A stretch of 32,711 bases of DNA from Yinghuangia seranimata (GTDB taxonomy: Bacteria > Actinomycetota > Actinomycetes > Streptomycetales > Streptomycetaceae). Each line of letters opens with the position of its first letter. Within the stretch, counting starts at the first letter, position 1. The notes below the pieces were generated by a model. That model did not search any database, had not been told where the DNA came from, and saw only the letters and a list, made by a program, of their open reading frames with translations. Location of the stretch: positions 1-32,711 of the forward strand of contig NZ_JASAOI010000070.1 in NCBI RefSeq assembly GCF_029953285.1, read 5' to 3'. Shown one piece after another: positions 14,267 through 21,227 of the stretch. The position numbers were made by a program, and so were the translations under genes.

Positions 14267-15808
14267 TTACCGGGGGTTCGGACGCGCATCGGCGTCGTCG
14301 CGCGCGGGGGCCGGATAGGTGCGGCCCTTCCACGCGGCCCCGCGGCCGCGCGCGTGCTGGATCGCCGAGTCCACCGTCATGCCGAGGTAGAGGGACGCAG
14401 CGAAGGGCAGCAACAGCGCCTCGTAGAACGGGCGTCCGTAGTAGCGGATCATCGGGACGTACGTGACGGTCATCAGCAGCCATGTCGCCCCGCCCGCCGC
14501 GACGAGCAGCCAGTCGCCCGCCACGGCACCCGTCACCAGCGCCACGGGCGCGGCCAGGTAGACGAGCGCGAGACCGAACACGGTGCCGGCCAACAGCAGC
14601 CAGGAGTGCCGCAGTTGCGCGAAGGCACTGCGGGAGACCATGCGCCACAGGTCGGCCAGCCGGGGGTACGGGCGGACGCTGTCGACGTGGAACGGCCCCG
14701 CGCCGGGCGCCTCGTGGGCCCCGCTCATCGTGGGCGAGTCGGCGAGCACCAGGCGGATCCGGCCGCCGCTGCGCTTGACCGCGGTGCCGAGCGTGACGTC
14801 GTCGATGACCGCGTCGCGGATCGCCTCGATGCCGCCCGCGCGGGCGAGGGCTTCGCGGCCGACGAGGACGCAGCCGCCCGCCGCGGCGGCCGTCCGGGCG
14901 CGCGGGTTGTTGACGCGCGCGAACGGAAACAGCTTCGCGAAGAAGTAGACGAACGCCGGGACGATCACCCGCTCCCAGCCGGTCTCGACGCGCAGCCGCG
15001 CCATGACGGAGACGAAGTCCAGGGCGGGAGCGACGGCGTCTCGGTCGGCAGCGTCACGGCTGGCCGACGCGTGCCGCCCGGTGAGGCCACCCGGGACGAC
15101 GGCGGAGGGGGCCGAGCGGTCGGGCTCGGCCAGGGGGTCCGCGGCGTGCGGGTCAGCCGGGGCAAGCCGGTCCGCGGCGTGCGGGTCGGAAGAGGTGAGC
15201 CGTCCCGCAGCGTGCGGGTCGGCAGAGGCGGGCCCGCCCACGCGGCCTCGGTCGTGGGTGCGACGGGAGACCGGCCCGTACACCGCTTCGTCGACCAGCC
15301 TTGTCAGCGAGTCGGGGGCGTGGGCGATGTCGGCGTCGGTGAACAGGAGGAAGTCGGGCGCACCGGCCGCGGGTGCCTCGTCGCCCTGCGCCGTGCCGCC
15401 GGTCGCGACCTCGACGCCGTGGCGCAGCGCCCACAGTTTTCCGGTCCAGCCGGGTGGCGGCGGGCCGGGCGTGGTCACGGTGAGCGGCAGCCGGGCCTCG
15501 GGGGCGGTGCCGAACGTCTTCGCGAGGTCGCCGGTTCCGTCGGTGCTGCCGTCGTCGACCAGGATCACGCGGGCCGGGCCGGCGTAGTCCTGCGCGAGGA
15601 GCGTCGGCAGGGCGCTGCCGATGACGTCGGCCTCGTCGCGCGCCGGGACGACGACCGCGACGGAAGGCGCGCGCGCCGGGTCGAGCGGCGGCCGGACGGT
15701 TCCGCGCGGCGCGAGGCGCTGCCCGGTCAGCCAGAAGCGGCCGTGTGCGAGCGCGAGGTAGAGCCAGGCGGCGCCGGACAGCAGCGTGATCCACAGGAGG
15801 ACGTCCAC
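14267..15808 (-). CDS. hpnB: Hopanoid-associated glycosyltransferase HpnB (GT2 family)
   Basis: 513 residues. GT-A glycosyltransferase signatures are clear: VAVVVPARDEADVIG (51-65), VDDGSTDGTGD (84-94), and the metal-binding DAD in FLLFTDADIAHAP (154-165 region). After the catalytic domain come C-terminal helices (WLLLAGTVFGLALVYL, WLLVAAGGATWLLM, LLLPFAASLYLGM) and the HpnB-like end RGRGAAWKGRTYP. A helix at residues 3-23 anchors the N-terminus. The enzyme is expected to act on hopanoid lipids; no other hopanoid genes lie in this window. Unusually, about 85 residues (178-263) of Asp/Ala/Pro/His-rich sequence split the catalytic domain and contain three copies of an 11-residue unit DPHAA-x-R/P-L. 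The next gene downstream (GntR) is 16 bp away. Confidence 0.85.
   Translation of the reverse strand: MDVLLWITLLSGAAWLYLALAHGRFWLTGQRLAPRGTVRPPLDPARAPSVAVVVPARDEADVIGSALPTLLAQDYAGPARVILVDDGSTDGTGDLAKTFGTAPEARLPLTVTTPGPPPPGWTGKLWALRHGVEVATGGTAQGDEAPAAGAPDFLLFTDADIAHAPDSLTRLVDEAVYGPVSRRTHDRGRVGGPASADPHAAGRLTSSDPHAADRLAPADPHAADPLAEPDRSAPSAVVPGGLTGRHASASRDAADRDAVAPALDFVSVMARLRVETGWERVIVPAFVYFFAKLFPFARVNNPRARTAAAAGGCVLVGREALARAGGIEAIRDAVIDDVTLGTAVKRSGGRIRLVLADSPTMSGAHEAPGAGPFHVDSVRPYPRLADLWRMVSRSAFAQLRHSWLLLAGTVFGLALVYLAAPVALVTGAVAGDWLLVAAGGATWLLMTVTYVPMIRYYGRPFYEALLLPFAASLYLGMTVDSAIQHARGRGAAWKGRTYPAPARDDADARPNPR
15122..15220 (-). repeat. 33-bp tandem repeat within hpnB
   Basis: Three consecutive 33-bp units encode DPHAAGRLTSS, DPHAADRLAPA and DPHAADPLAEP. 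The period is a multiple of three, so copy number can change without breaking the frame. Confidence 0.75.
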
Positions 15809-15924
15809 GTCGAAAGACTGTCAGGCACGGGCCCGGTTGGTCCGGAAACGGCCGGGGGAATATTCGTCGCGCCACGTTGTCACACACCGGCAACCCGCTC
15901 CGTCAGTGCTGTGTCCGAGCAACA

Positions 15925-15940
15925 CCGCCGAGCACGGCGG
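15925..15940. promoter_or_regulatory. Hairpin-forming inverted repeat before the NAD(P)-binding gene
   Basis: CCGCCG (15925-15930) and CGGCGG (15935-15940) flank AGCA. It lies 32 bp ahead of the GTG start. Role unknown; it could affect the divergent promoters of hpnB and this gene. Confidence 0.3.
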
Positions 15941-15972
15941 GTCAGATCTCCAGCAGCGCTAAGGGGCACACC

Positions 15973-16755
15973 GTGAAGATCCAGAAGAAGATCGCCGTCG
16001 TCGGAGCCACCGGCCGGCTGGGCACGCACGTCGCCGACATCCTCGGCGCCGGCGGCCACGACGTGGTCGCGATCTCCCGCTCGGCGGGCGTCGACATCAT
16101 CAGCGGCGAGGGCCTCGAGGCGGCCCTCACGGACGTCGACATCATCATCGACGCGTCGTCGACGCCCTCGCCCGACCAGGCCGAGGCCACCGAGTGGTTC
16201 CTCGCCTCCGCCCGCAACCTGCACGCGGCGGGCGCGAAGGCCGGCGTCGCGCGCATGGTCGTGGTGTCGATCATCGGCATCGACGGCTCGCTCGCCGGCT
16301 ACAACGCGGCCAAGGTCGCGCACGAGGAGGCGGCACTGGCCGGCCCGGTGCCGACGCGGATCGTCCGGGCGGCACAGTTCCACGAGTTCGTCGCGCAGAT
16401 GCTCGCGTGGGGCACGCAGGGCGACGTCGCGTACGTTCCGGAGATGCGCACGCAGTTGGTCGCGGCCCGCGCCGTCGCCCAGGTGCTGGTGGACGTCGCG
16501 CTGGCCGAGTCGTGGGACGACGTGCCGGCCGGGGCGCCGTTCGCCGAGGTCGCCGGACCGCGGGAGGAGACGCTCGCGGGCGCCGCCGAGGCGATCGTCG
16601 CCAAGCGCGGCGACGCGCTGAAGGTGGTCGCCGTCAAGGACGCGGCGATGAACCCGGACGCCGAGCAGTTCGCCGACGGCGGCCTGCTCCCCAACGCGCA
16701 CGCGACCCTCGCGGGGCCGACGTTCGCCGAGTGGCTGGCGACCGCCGAGGTCTGA
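15973..16755 (+). CDS. NAD(P)-binding oxidoreductase, NmrA/SDR-like
   Basis: 260 residues. The GTG start is preceded by AAGGGG with six bases of spacing. The nucleotide-binding loop is GATGRLGTH (about residues 11-19), after a hydrophobic strand (IAVVGA). The tail of the fold carries PTRIVRAAQFHEFVAQML and TLAGPTFAEWL, as in atypical SDR proteins annotated NAD(P)H-binding or NmrA-like. There is a YNAAK motif near residues 109-113 (LAGYNAAKVAHEEAAL), so a catalytic Tyr-Lys pair may be present. Substrate unknown. It is convergent with the TetR gene at 16841, with a strong terminator between. Confidence 0.8.
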   Translation: MKIQKKIAVVGATGRLGTHVADILGAGGHDVVAISRSAGVDIISGEGLEAALTDVDIIIDASSTPSPDQAEATEWFLASARNLHAAGAKAGVARMVVVSIIGIDGSLAGYNAAKVAHEEAALAGPVPTRIVRAAQFHEFVAQMLAWGTQGDVAYVPEMRTQLVAARAVAQVLVDVALAESWDDVPAGAPFAEVAGPREETLAGAAEAIVAKRGDALKVVAVKDAAMNPDAEQFADGGLLPNAHATLAGPTFAEWLATAEV

Positions 16756-16780
16756 TCCCTCGGCCGCCGGACACCGCTCG

Positions 16781-16809
16781 GGCCGCACGCGCACCACGCG
16801 CGTGCGGCC
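16781..16809. terminator. Bidirectional terminator hairpin
   Basis: GGCCGCACGCGC (16781-16792) and GCGCGTGCGGCC (16798-16809) form a perfect 12-bp stem with an ACCAC loop, between two convergent genes (stops at 16755 and 16841). Confidence 0.75.
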
Positions 16810-16840
16810 TTACGAGCGCGCCCGGGTCGCGGTCGACGGC

Positions 16841-17428
16841 TCAGGCGGAGAGCGCCGCGTCGACCAACGCGTCCGCCGCCTTGTGCGCGTTGTGCGCGGG
16901 TGCGGGGCCCGGACGCAGGGCCGCGACGGCGATCGCACCCTCGACCAGGAGCATCAGCTGGTCGGCCAGGTCCTCGGCGCGTGCGGGCGGGGCGCCCGCG
17001 TCCCGGACCAGGTCGTCGACCAGACCGCCGAGCAGGGCGCGCAGGGCGGCCTTGTGGCGGCGCACGATGGCGAGCACCGGCGCGTCGGCGTAGCCGAGTT
17101 CGCCGAAGGCGTTGACGAACGCGCAGCCGCGGAAGCCCGGTTCGGAGAACCACGCGGCCAGCCAGTCGAAGGCGGCGGCGAGCCGGGCCCGGGGGTCGGC
17201 CGGCGCGGCGTCGACGTGCGCGGTCAGCGACGCCGTCCACCGCACGTCCCGGCGGTCGAGGTAGGCGGCGACCAGGTCCGCCTTCGCGGGGTACAGCCGG
17301 TACAGCCGCTTGAGCGGGACGCCGGACTCGGCGCGGATCCGGTCCATGCCGACGGCCTGCACGCCCTCGGCGTAGAACAGCCGCTCGGCGGCGTCGAGGA
17401 GCCGGGTCGACGCGAGGTCGTCTTCCAT
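16841..17428 (-). CDS. TetR family transcriptional repressor
   Basis: 195 residues. The N-terminal helix-turn-helix spans about residues 8-55: LLDAAERLFYAEGVQAVGMD, then IRAESGVPLKRLYRLYPAKADLVAAYL. The C-terminal ligand domain includes FSEPGFRGCAFVNAFGELG, a pattern seen in the TetR_C group. The ATG at 17428 is preceded by AAGGGGAA. The gene is divergent from the DUF1348 gene, and the shared gap contains three copies of a palindrome; the nearest is 22 bp from this start, so the protein very probably represses both itself and its neighbour. The inducer is unknown. Confidence 0.85.
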   Translation of the reverse strand: MEDDLASTRLLDAAERLFYAEGVQAVGMDRIRAESGVPLKRLYRLYPAKADLVAAYLDRRDVRWTASLTAHVDAAPADPRARLAAAFDWLAAWFSEPGFRGCAFVNAFGELGYADAPVLAIVRRHKAALRALLGGLVDDLVRDAGAPPARAEDLADQLMLLVEGAIAVAALRPGPAPAHNAHKAADALVDAALSA

Positions 17429-17450
17429 GGGACGCGATTCCCCTTGCGCT

Positions 17451-17468
17451 AGAGAACGATCGTTCTCT
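17451..17468. promoter_or_regulatory. TetR operator copy 1
   Basis: AGAGAACGATCGTTCTCT is a perfect 18-bp palindrome located just upstream of the TetR gene. Confidence 0.75.
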
Positions 17469-17485
17469 ACGGTAGCGGACATGCC

Positions 17486-17503
17486 GGAGAACGATCGTTC
17501 TCC
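17486..17503. promoter_or_regulatory. TetR operator copy 2
   Basis: GGAGAACGATCGTTCTCC is a perfect palindrome sharing the 16-bp core GAGAACGATCGTTCTC with copy 1; the centres are 35 bp apart. Confidence 0.75.
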
Positions 17504-17518
17504 ACGCGCACCGCGTCG

Positions 17519-17536
17519 CGAGAACGAGCGTTCTCG
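17519..17536. promoter_or_regulatory. TetR operator copy 3
   Basis: CGAGAACGAGCGTTCTCG is palindromic except at the two central bases (AG), centred 33 bp from copy 2 and 25 bp upstream of the DUF1348 start codon. The altered centre may lower affinity and so set the order of derepression. Confidence 0.7.
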
Positions 17537-17560
17537 CAACCCGCCACCGAGGAGCCCGCC

Positions 17561-17989
17561 GTGCCCGACGCCCCCGCCGTCCGCCCGCCCGTCCCGCCGT
17601 TCACCGAGGAGACCGCCCGCGCCAAGGTCCAGGCCGCGGAGGACGCCTGGAACACCCGTGACCCGGAGCGCGTCGCGCTCGCCTACACCGAGGACTCGGT
17701 GTGGCGGAACCGCGACCGGTTCCTGACCGGCCGCGACGAGATCCGCGCGTTCCTGGCCGACAAGTGGGAGCGCGAGCTCGACTACCGGCTGCGCAAGGAG
17801 CTGTGGTCGTACACCGGCAACCGGATCTCGGTGCGCTTCGAGTACGAGTGGCACGACGCGGCCGGCCAGTGGTGGCGCAGCCACGGCAACGAGCAGTGGG
17901 AGTTCGACGACAACGGCCTGATGCGGCGCCGCGAGGCCAGCATCAACGACGTCCCGATCGCCGAGGCCGACCGCCGGCTGCACGCCTGA
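17561..17989 (+). CDS. NTF2-like protein, DUF1348 family
   Basis: 142 residues from a GTG start with GAGGAG upstream. The NTF2/SnoaL-like alpha+beta cone fold is evident: [31 protein letters not shown] is the standard opening, with [16 protein letters not shown] next. The DUF1348-specific part is [20 protein letters not shown], followed by [19 protein letters not shown]. Such proteins bind or transform small molecules, but the substrate of DUF1348 is unknown. Divergence from the TetR gene across three operators implies tight induction by a specific compound, perhaps one that the NAD(P)-binding oxidoreductase also handles; that link is only inferred. Confidence 0.85.
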   Translation: MPDAPAVRPPVPPFTEETARAKVQAAEDAWNTRDPERVALAYTEDSVWRNRDRFLTGRDEIRAFLADKWERELDYRLRKELWSYTGNRISVRFEYEWHDAAGQWWRSHGNEQWEFDDNGLMRRREASINDVPIAEADRRLHA

Positions 17990-18153
17990 CCCCGCCGGAT
18001 CGCCACCGCGCCGCCGGTTCCGCGCGGGGCGTCCGGGCGCCGACGACGTCCCCGGAGGCGCCCCGCAGGGCCCGGCGGGTGATCCCCGGACACGCCACGG
18101 CGTGGGAGCGGCGTGGCGGCACTCCGGAGCGTGACCATTTGCTGACTGGCCGG

Positions 18154-18357
18154 AGGGGTCGGCTTGACCATCCTTTGGGTTGGAGCCGACCTCTTGGGCC
18201 ACTTGGCCCCATGGCGCCCTCGCTCGTTCAGGTGATTTGCGTGGTTATCACGCAAATGGCCTCAAGGCGGTGCGGCATCTGGCCGAAAAGTCCCCTGCGG
18301 GGGATCTGGAACGGCCGCGCGTGGCCACGGGCCACCGGGCCAGAAGGGCGGTGCCCC
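18154..18357 (+). promoter_or_regulatory. Hairpin-rich leader upstream of the small gene at 18358
   Basis: Five inverted repeats follow in close order: 18157-18164 with 18184-18191 (GGTCGGCT/AGCCGACC, extendable to 11 bp with one mismatch); 18196-18209 (GGGCCA-CT-TGGCCC); 18235-18257 (ATTTGCGTG-GTTAT-CACGCAAAT, perfect 9-bp arms); a TCCCC/GGGGA hairpin near 18290; and GTGGCC-ACG-GGCCAC near 18320. The sequence is less GC-biased than its surroundings. It could be a structured 5' leader or a cluster of protein-binding sites; no known riboswitch class is recognised. Confidence 0.5.
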
Positions 18358-18576
18358 ATGGGTGAAACCACGTCCAAGTCGTGGGGGCAGGGTTATCCGG
18401 TCGGAACACGCGTCCGGGTGCAGGTCGGCCTGAGCGCGGGTGAGCTCGGCGAGGTCGCCGACGTGTACGGCGACGCGCATCGGCCGCCGATCGCGCCCTA
18501 CAAGTGGTACGGCGTCCGACTGCCGAACGGACTCCGCCCGCTGTACCGGCACGACGAACTGAAGCCCGTGCACTGA
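18358..18576 (+). CDS. Small basic protein, 72 aa, unrecognised
   Basis: The ATG at 18358 begins MGETTSKSWGQGYPVGTRVRV. The middle (VGTRVRVQVGLSAGELGEVADVYG) and end (WYGVRLPNGLRPLYRHDELKP) look like a small beta-barrel of the KOW/SH3 type, where a V-x-V-x-G-E-x-G-x-V pattern is common. That is a fold guess, not a family match. There is no signal peptide or membrane segment. The upstream ribosome-binding site is weak (AAGGGCGG 8-15 bases ahead). It is a stand-alone gene between the DUF1348 gene and a convergent TetR gene, preceded by the hairpin-rich leader. Confidence 0.55.
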   Translation: MGETTSKSWGQGYPVGTRVRVQVGLSAGELGEVADVYGDAHRPPIAPYKWYGVRLPNGLRPLYRHDELKPVH

Positions 18577-18587
18577 CCGGCGCGCCC

Positions 18588-18631
18588 GGACCCGGCGTGT
18601 CGAGCCCCCACGAAGGGCGCGCGCCGGGTCC
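18588..18631. terminator. Hairpin after the small gene
   Basis: GGACCCGGCG (18588-18597) and CGCCGGGTCC (18622-18631) form a perfect 10-bp stem with a 24-nt loop, 11 bp past the stop codon and between convergent genes. An alternative pairing CGCGCCC/GGGCGCG is nested. Confidence 0.5.
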
Positions 18632-18757
18632 CGGACGGAACACCGGCCGGGCCGCGGCCCCGGGGCGACCGCCCGGGGGCCAGGGCCCGGCCGATCCGTT
18701 TCACGAGGGCGGTCCGTTCACGAAGACAGTCGGGTCACGTACCGGCCGCGCCGCCGG

Positions 18758-19384
18758 TCACGGCCCCGGCGCGGTCAGCATCCCCACCACGACGCGCACC
18801 AGGTCGGCCCGGAACGCCTCGCCCTCCACCGGCCGCGGCCGGCCCGCGCCGACGTGCCGGGCGCGGTCGGCGAACGCGGCGCCGACCAGCATCACCATCA
18901 GCTCGACGCGTTCGTTCGCGATCGGGTCCGGCAGGTGGGTGAGCCGGGCCGCGATGTGCGTGAAGGTGTCCCACAGCGCCCCGCCGGCCAGCGCCTCGTG
19001 CGCGTGCCCGTCCCGGAAGCCGGTCTCGTGGGCGAGCTGGCTCACGATCCGCAGGCAGTGCCGACCGCTGTCGTGCGCGAGCTCGGACGCCTCGGCCTCG
19101 ACGTAGGCGGTGACCAGGGCTGTGAGGTCCGTCGCCCCGGAGGCCTCGAGGCCCGCCGTGAGCGCCTCCTCGACGCGCTCCTGGTGCCTCGCGATGATCA
19201 CCTTAAGCAGGCCGTCGCGTGACCCGAAGTGGTAGTGCAGCGCCGACGAGTTCGCCTGTCCGGCGCGCTCGGTGATGTCGCGGGTGCGGGCGCCGTCGAC
19301 GCCCTGCTCGGCGAAGAGCTCCTCCGCCGCGCGCAGCAGCGCCTGACGCGTCCCGTCCGCGGTACCCCTTGTCGTCACGCCCAC
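18758..19384 (-). CDS. TetR family transcriptional regulator
   Basis: 208 residues from a GTG start. The DNA-binding domain is classic: RQALLRAAEELFAEQG, then ITERAGQANSSALHYHFGSR and LLKVIIARHQ. The C-terminal domain has an HDSGRHCLRIVSQLAHETGFRDGHAH segment. The gene is divergent from the F420-dependent oxidoreductase operon, with inverted repeats in the 48-bp gap between start codons, so it most likely controls that operon. TAGTAT lies six bases ahead of the GTG on the minus strand, suggesting a leaderless transcript. The inducer is unknown. Confidence 0.83.
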   Translation of the reverse strand: MGVTTRGTADGTRQALLRAAEELFAEQGVDGARTRDITERAGQANSSALHYHFGSRDGLLKVIIARHQERVEEALTAGLEASGATDLTALVTAYVEAEASELAHDSGRHCLRIVSQLAHETGFRDGHAHEALAGGALWDTFTHIAARLTHLPDPIANERVELMVMLVGAAFADRARHVGAGRPRPVEGEAFRADLVRVVVGMLTAPGP

Positions 19385-19392
19385 GACCCGAT

Positions 19393-19427
19393 ACTAATCG
19401 ACTCCATTAGTTAATCGCCTCGATTAG
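19393..19427. promoter_or_regulatory. Overlapping inverted repeats, probable TetR operator
   Basis: ACTAAT (19393-19398) and ATTAGT (19406-19411) flank 7 bp; in addition CTAATCG (19394-19400) and CGATTAG (19421-19427) form a second, wider inverted repeat that reuses the left arm. The whole gap is AT-rich against its surroundings and must hold both divergent promoters. Confidence 0.6.
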
Positions 19428-19432
19428 CCAGG

Positions 19433-20362
19433 ATGGGGATGAGGCCCGTGCTCAGGCTCGGCATGATGGCACCGTTCGCCGACGGATTGATCACTTCCGG
19501 CGGATTTCTCCGCGACTTCGCCGGAACACTCGAGGAGTGCGGCGTCGAGTCCGTGTGGACCGTGGAGCACGTGGTGATCGCGGAGGACTACGAACCGCTC
19601 TACCCGTACTCGGAGTCGGGGCGCACCCCCAGCGGCGGCACCCACGTCCCGATGCCCGACCCGCTGGAGACCATCGCCTTCCTCGCCGGCGCGTCCCGCA
19701 CCCTGCGGTTCGGCACGGCCATGGTCGTCGCGCCGCTGCACAGCCCCGTGGTGCTGGCCAAGCGCGCGGCGACGATCGACCGGCACTCGGACGGGCGGTT
19801 CATGCTCGGGCTCGGCATCGGCTGGCAGAAGGAGGAGTACGCGGCGGTCGGCGCGTCGTACTCCGACCGCGGCCGCCGCCTGGAGGAGTGCGTCGGGGCG
19901 ATGCGGGCGCTGTGGAGCGAGGCGCCGGCGTCGTACGCGGGCAGGCACGTCGCGTTCGAGCGCCTGAACTCCCTTCCGCGGCCGGCCTCCGGCGCGGTCC
20001 CCGTCGTGCTCGGCGGCAACAGCGACCCGGCGGTGAGGCGGGCGGGCCGGATCGGCGACGGCTGGTTCCCGTACACGATCACCCCGGAGGACTTCGCGAC
20101 CCAGGCCGCGCTGCTGCGCACGGCGGCGGCCGAGGCCGGGCGCGGCGAGGACGCCGTGGAGATCACCGCCTGGCCGGGCAGCTGCGACCCGGCGCGCGAG
20201 AACGACCCCGCGTGGGTGCGGGGCTTCGTCGCGAACGGCGCGACCCGGCTGGTCGTCGCGCCGAAGCTGCGCGGCGACGACGGAGTCCTCGGCCCGCGCG
20301 GGCTCGACGCGCTCAAGGACCAGGTCGCCCGTTACCGCGACACCGTGCTGGAGAAGCTGTGA
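19433..20362 (+). CDS. F420-dependent LLM-class oxidoreductase
   Basis: 309 residues. It is a luciferase-like monooxygenase-fold protein of the actinobacterial F420-dependent type (TIGR03619-like). Features: SVWTVEHVVIAEDYEPLYPYS near the N-terminus, TIAFLAGASRTLRFGTAMVVAPLHSPVVLAKRAATID (the fold's second and third strands), then FMLGLGIGWQKEEYAAVG, and GRIGDGWFPYTITPE toward the end. Such enzymes move hydride between F420 and an organic substrate, but the substrate is not deducible. Two in-frame ATGs are possible (19433, 19439), and neither has a good ribosome-binding site. The next gene overlaps its stop by four bases (GTGA), so the three genes form one operon, controlled by the divergent TetR. 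Confidence 0.85.
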   Translation: MGMRPVLRLGMMAPFADGLITSGGFLRDFAGTLEECGVESVWTVEHVVIAEDYEPLYPYSESGRTPSGGTHVPMPDPLETIAFLAGASRTLRFGTAMVVAPLHSPVVLAKRAATIDRHSDGRFMLGLGIGWQKEEYAAVGASYSDRGRRLEECVGAMRALWSEAPASYAGRHVAFERLNSLPRPASGAVPVVLGGNSDPAVRRAGRIGDGWFPYTITPEDFATQAALLRTAAAEAGRGEDAVEITAWPGSCDPARENDPAWVRGFVANGATRLVVAPKLRGDDGVLGPRGLDALKDQVARYRDTVLEKL

Positions 20363-20700
20363 CGGCGGCAGCGCCCGTACGGGTGCAGGACACCGTCGTG
20401 CTCGCGCACGGCGAGGTCGCGGCGTGGGAGGCGGACTTCCGGACGCGCTACGTGCCGGGCGCGGAACGGCGCGGGCTCACGCTGGCGGAGGTGTGGCACG
20501 AGCACGTGGGCACCGCCGACGTCGCCGTCCACATCCTGTGGACGCTGCCGTCGATCGGCGCGTTCTACGGGATGCGCGCCGCGGCGGGCGCGGACCCGGA
20601 GGTCGCCCGGTTCTGGGCCGACACCGACGCGGTGGCGGTCCGGCGGGAGCGCCACATCGCGCACGTCCAGCCCATTGACGCACAGGAGGCCTCCGCATGA
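20359..20700 (+). CDS. NIPSNAP-like small protein
   Basis: 113 residues from a GTG overlapping the preceding stop. The core TVVLAHGEVAAWEADFRTRYVPGAERRGLTL, followed by EVWHEHVGTADVAVHILWTL, is the ferredoxin-like alpha/beta barrel of the NIPSNAP/Dabb type (long-helix then W-x-x-x-x-D pattern). Such small barrels often dimerise and bind hydrophobic small molecules or work as accessory enzymes. Its stop overlaps the next start (ATGA), so the two proteins are probably made in a fixed ratio. The assignment is by fold pattern only. Confidence 0.65.
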   Translation: MTAAAPVRVQDTVVLAHGEVAAWEADFRTRYVPGAERRGLTLAEVWHEHVGTADVAVHILWTLPSIGAFYGMRAAAGADPEVARFWADTDAVAVRRERHIAHVQPIDAQEASA

Positions 20701-21227
20701 CCCGCTGGACGGCACTCGCCGGTCCCGACACCCCGGTCCCGCCAGGCGCCGTCGGCGGCCCGGACCTCCCCGGCAGCGTCGGCGGCACGGGCGCGACGTG
20801 GGACGCGACCGGCGACGAGCCGCCCACGGGCGCGACCGAGGCGCTGGCACTGACTCCCGTGCGGTCCCAGGCCGTTCCGCTCGACGGGCGGCGTGTGAAG
20901 CGCACCCTGCTCCTTACGGTCCGCGAGGGCACCCCTGCGGAGGTCGTCGAACGCTTCGAGGCCGACCTGACCGCGATGCCCGAGCACATCACCTCGATCC
21001 GCGGCTGGGCGCTGAGCCGCGTCGACCAGGCGCGGACGCCGTCGGTGTGGACGCACGTGTGGGAACAGGAGTTCGCGGACGTGGAGGGGCTCACCGGCGA
21101 GTACCTGATGCACCCCTACCACTGGACGTACGTGGACCGCTGGTTCGACGGCGAGCAGCCTGGCTCGATCGTGGAGCCGCGGCTGGCCCACGTGTTCCGG
21201 TGGGCGGACGGGCCCGTGCTCAGCTGA
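20697..21227 (+). CDS. Dabb-type stress-responsive alpha/beta barrel protein
   Basis: 176 residues. The Dabb-like barrel occupies residues about 65-165: KRTLLLTVREGTPAEVVERFEAD, then MPEHITSIRGWALSRVD and LMHPYHWTYVDRWFDG. The His residues HxxY/HPYH are typical of this fold's ligand site. The first 60 residues are Gly/Pro/Thr-rich and probably disordered. It is the last gene of the three-gene operon. Its 3' end overlaps the convergent ATPase gene by 8 bp (21220-21227). Substrate unknown; grouping with the F420 enzyme suggests a common small molecule. Confidence 0.7.
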   Translation: MTRWTALAGPDTPVPPGAVGGPDLPGSVGGTGATWDATGDEPPTGATEALALTPVRSQAVPLDGRRVKRTLLLTVREGTPAEVVERFEADLTAMPEHITSIRGWALSRVDQARTPSVWTHVWEQEFADVEGLTGEYLMHPYHWTYVDRWFDGEQPGSIVEPRLAHVFRWADGPVLS

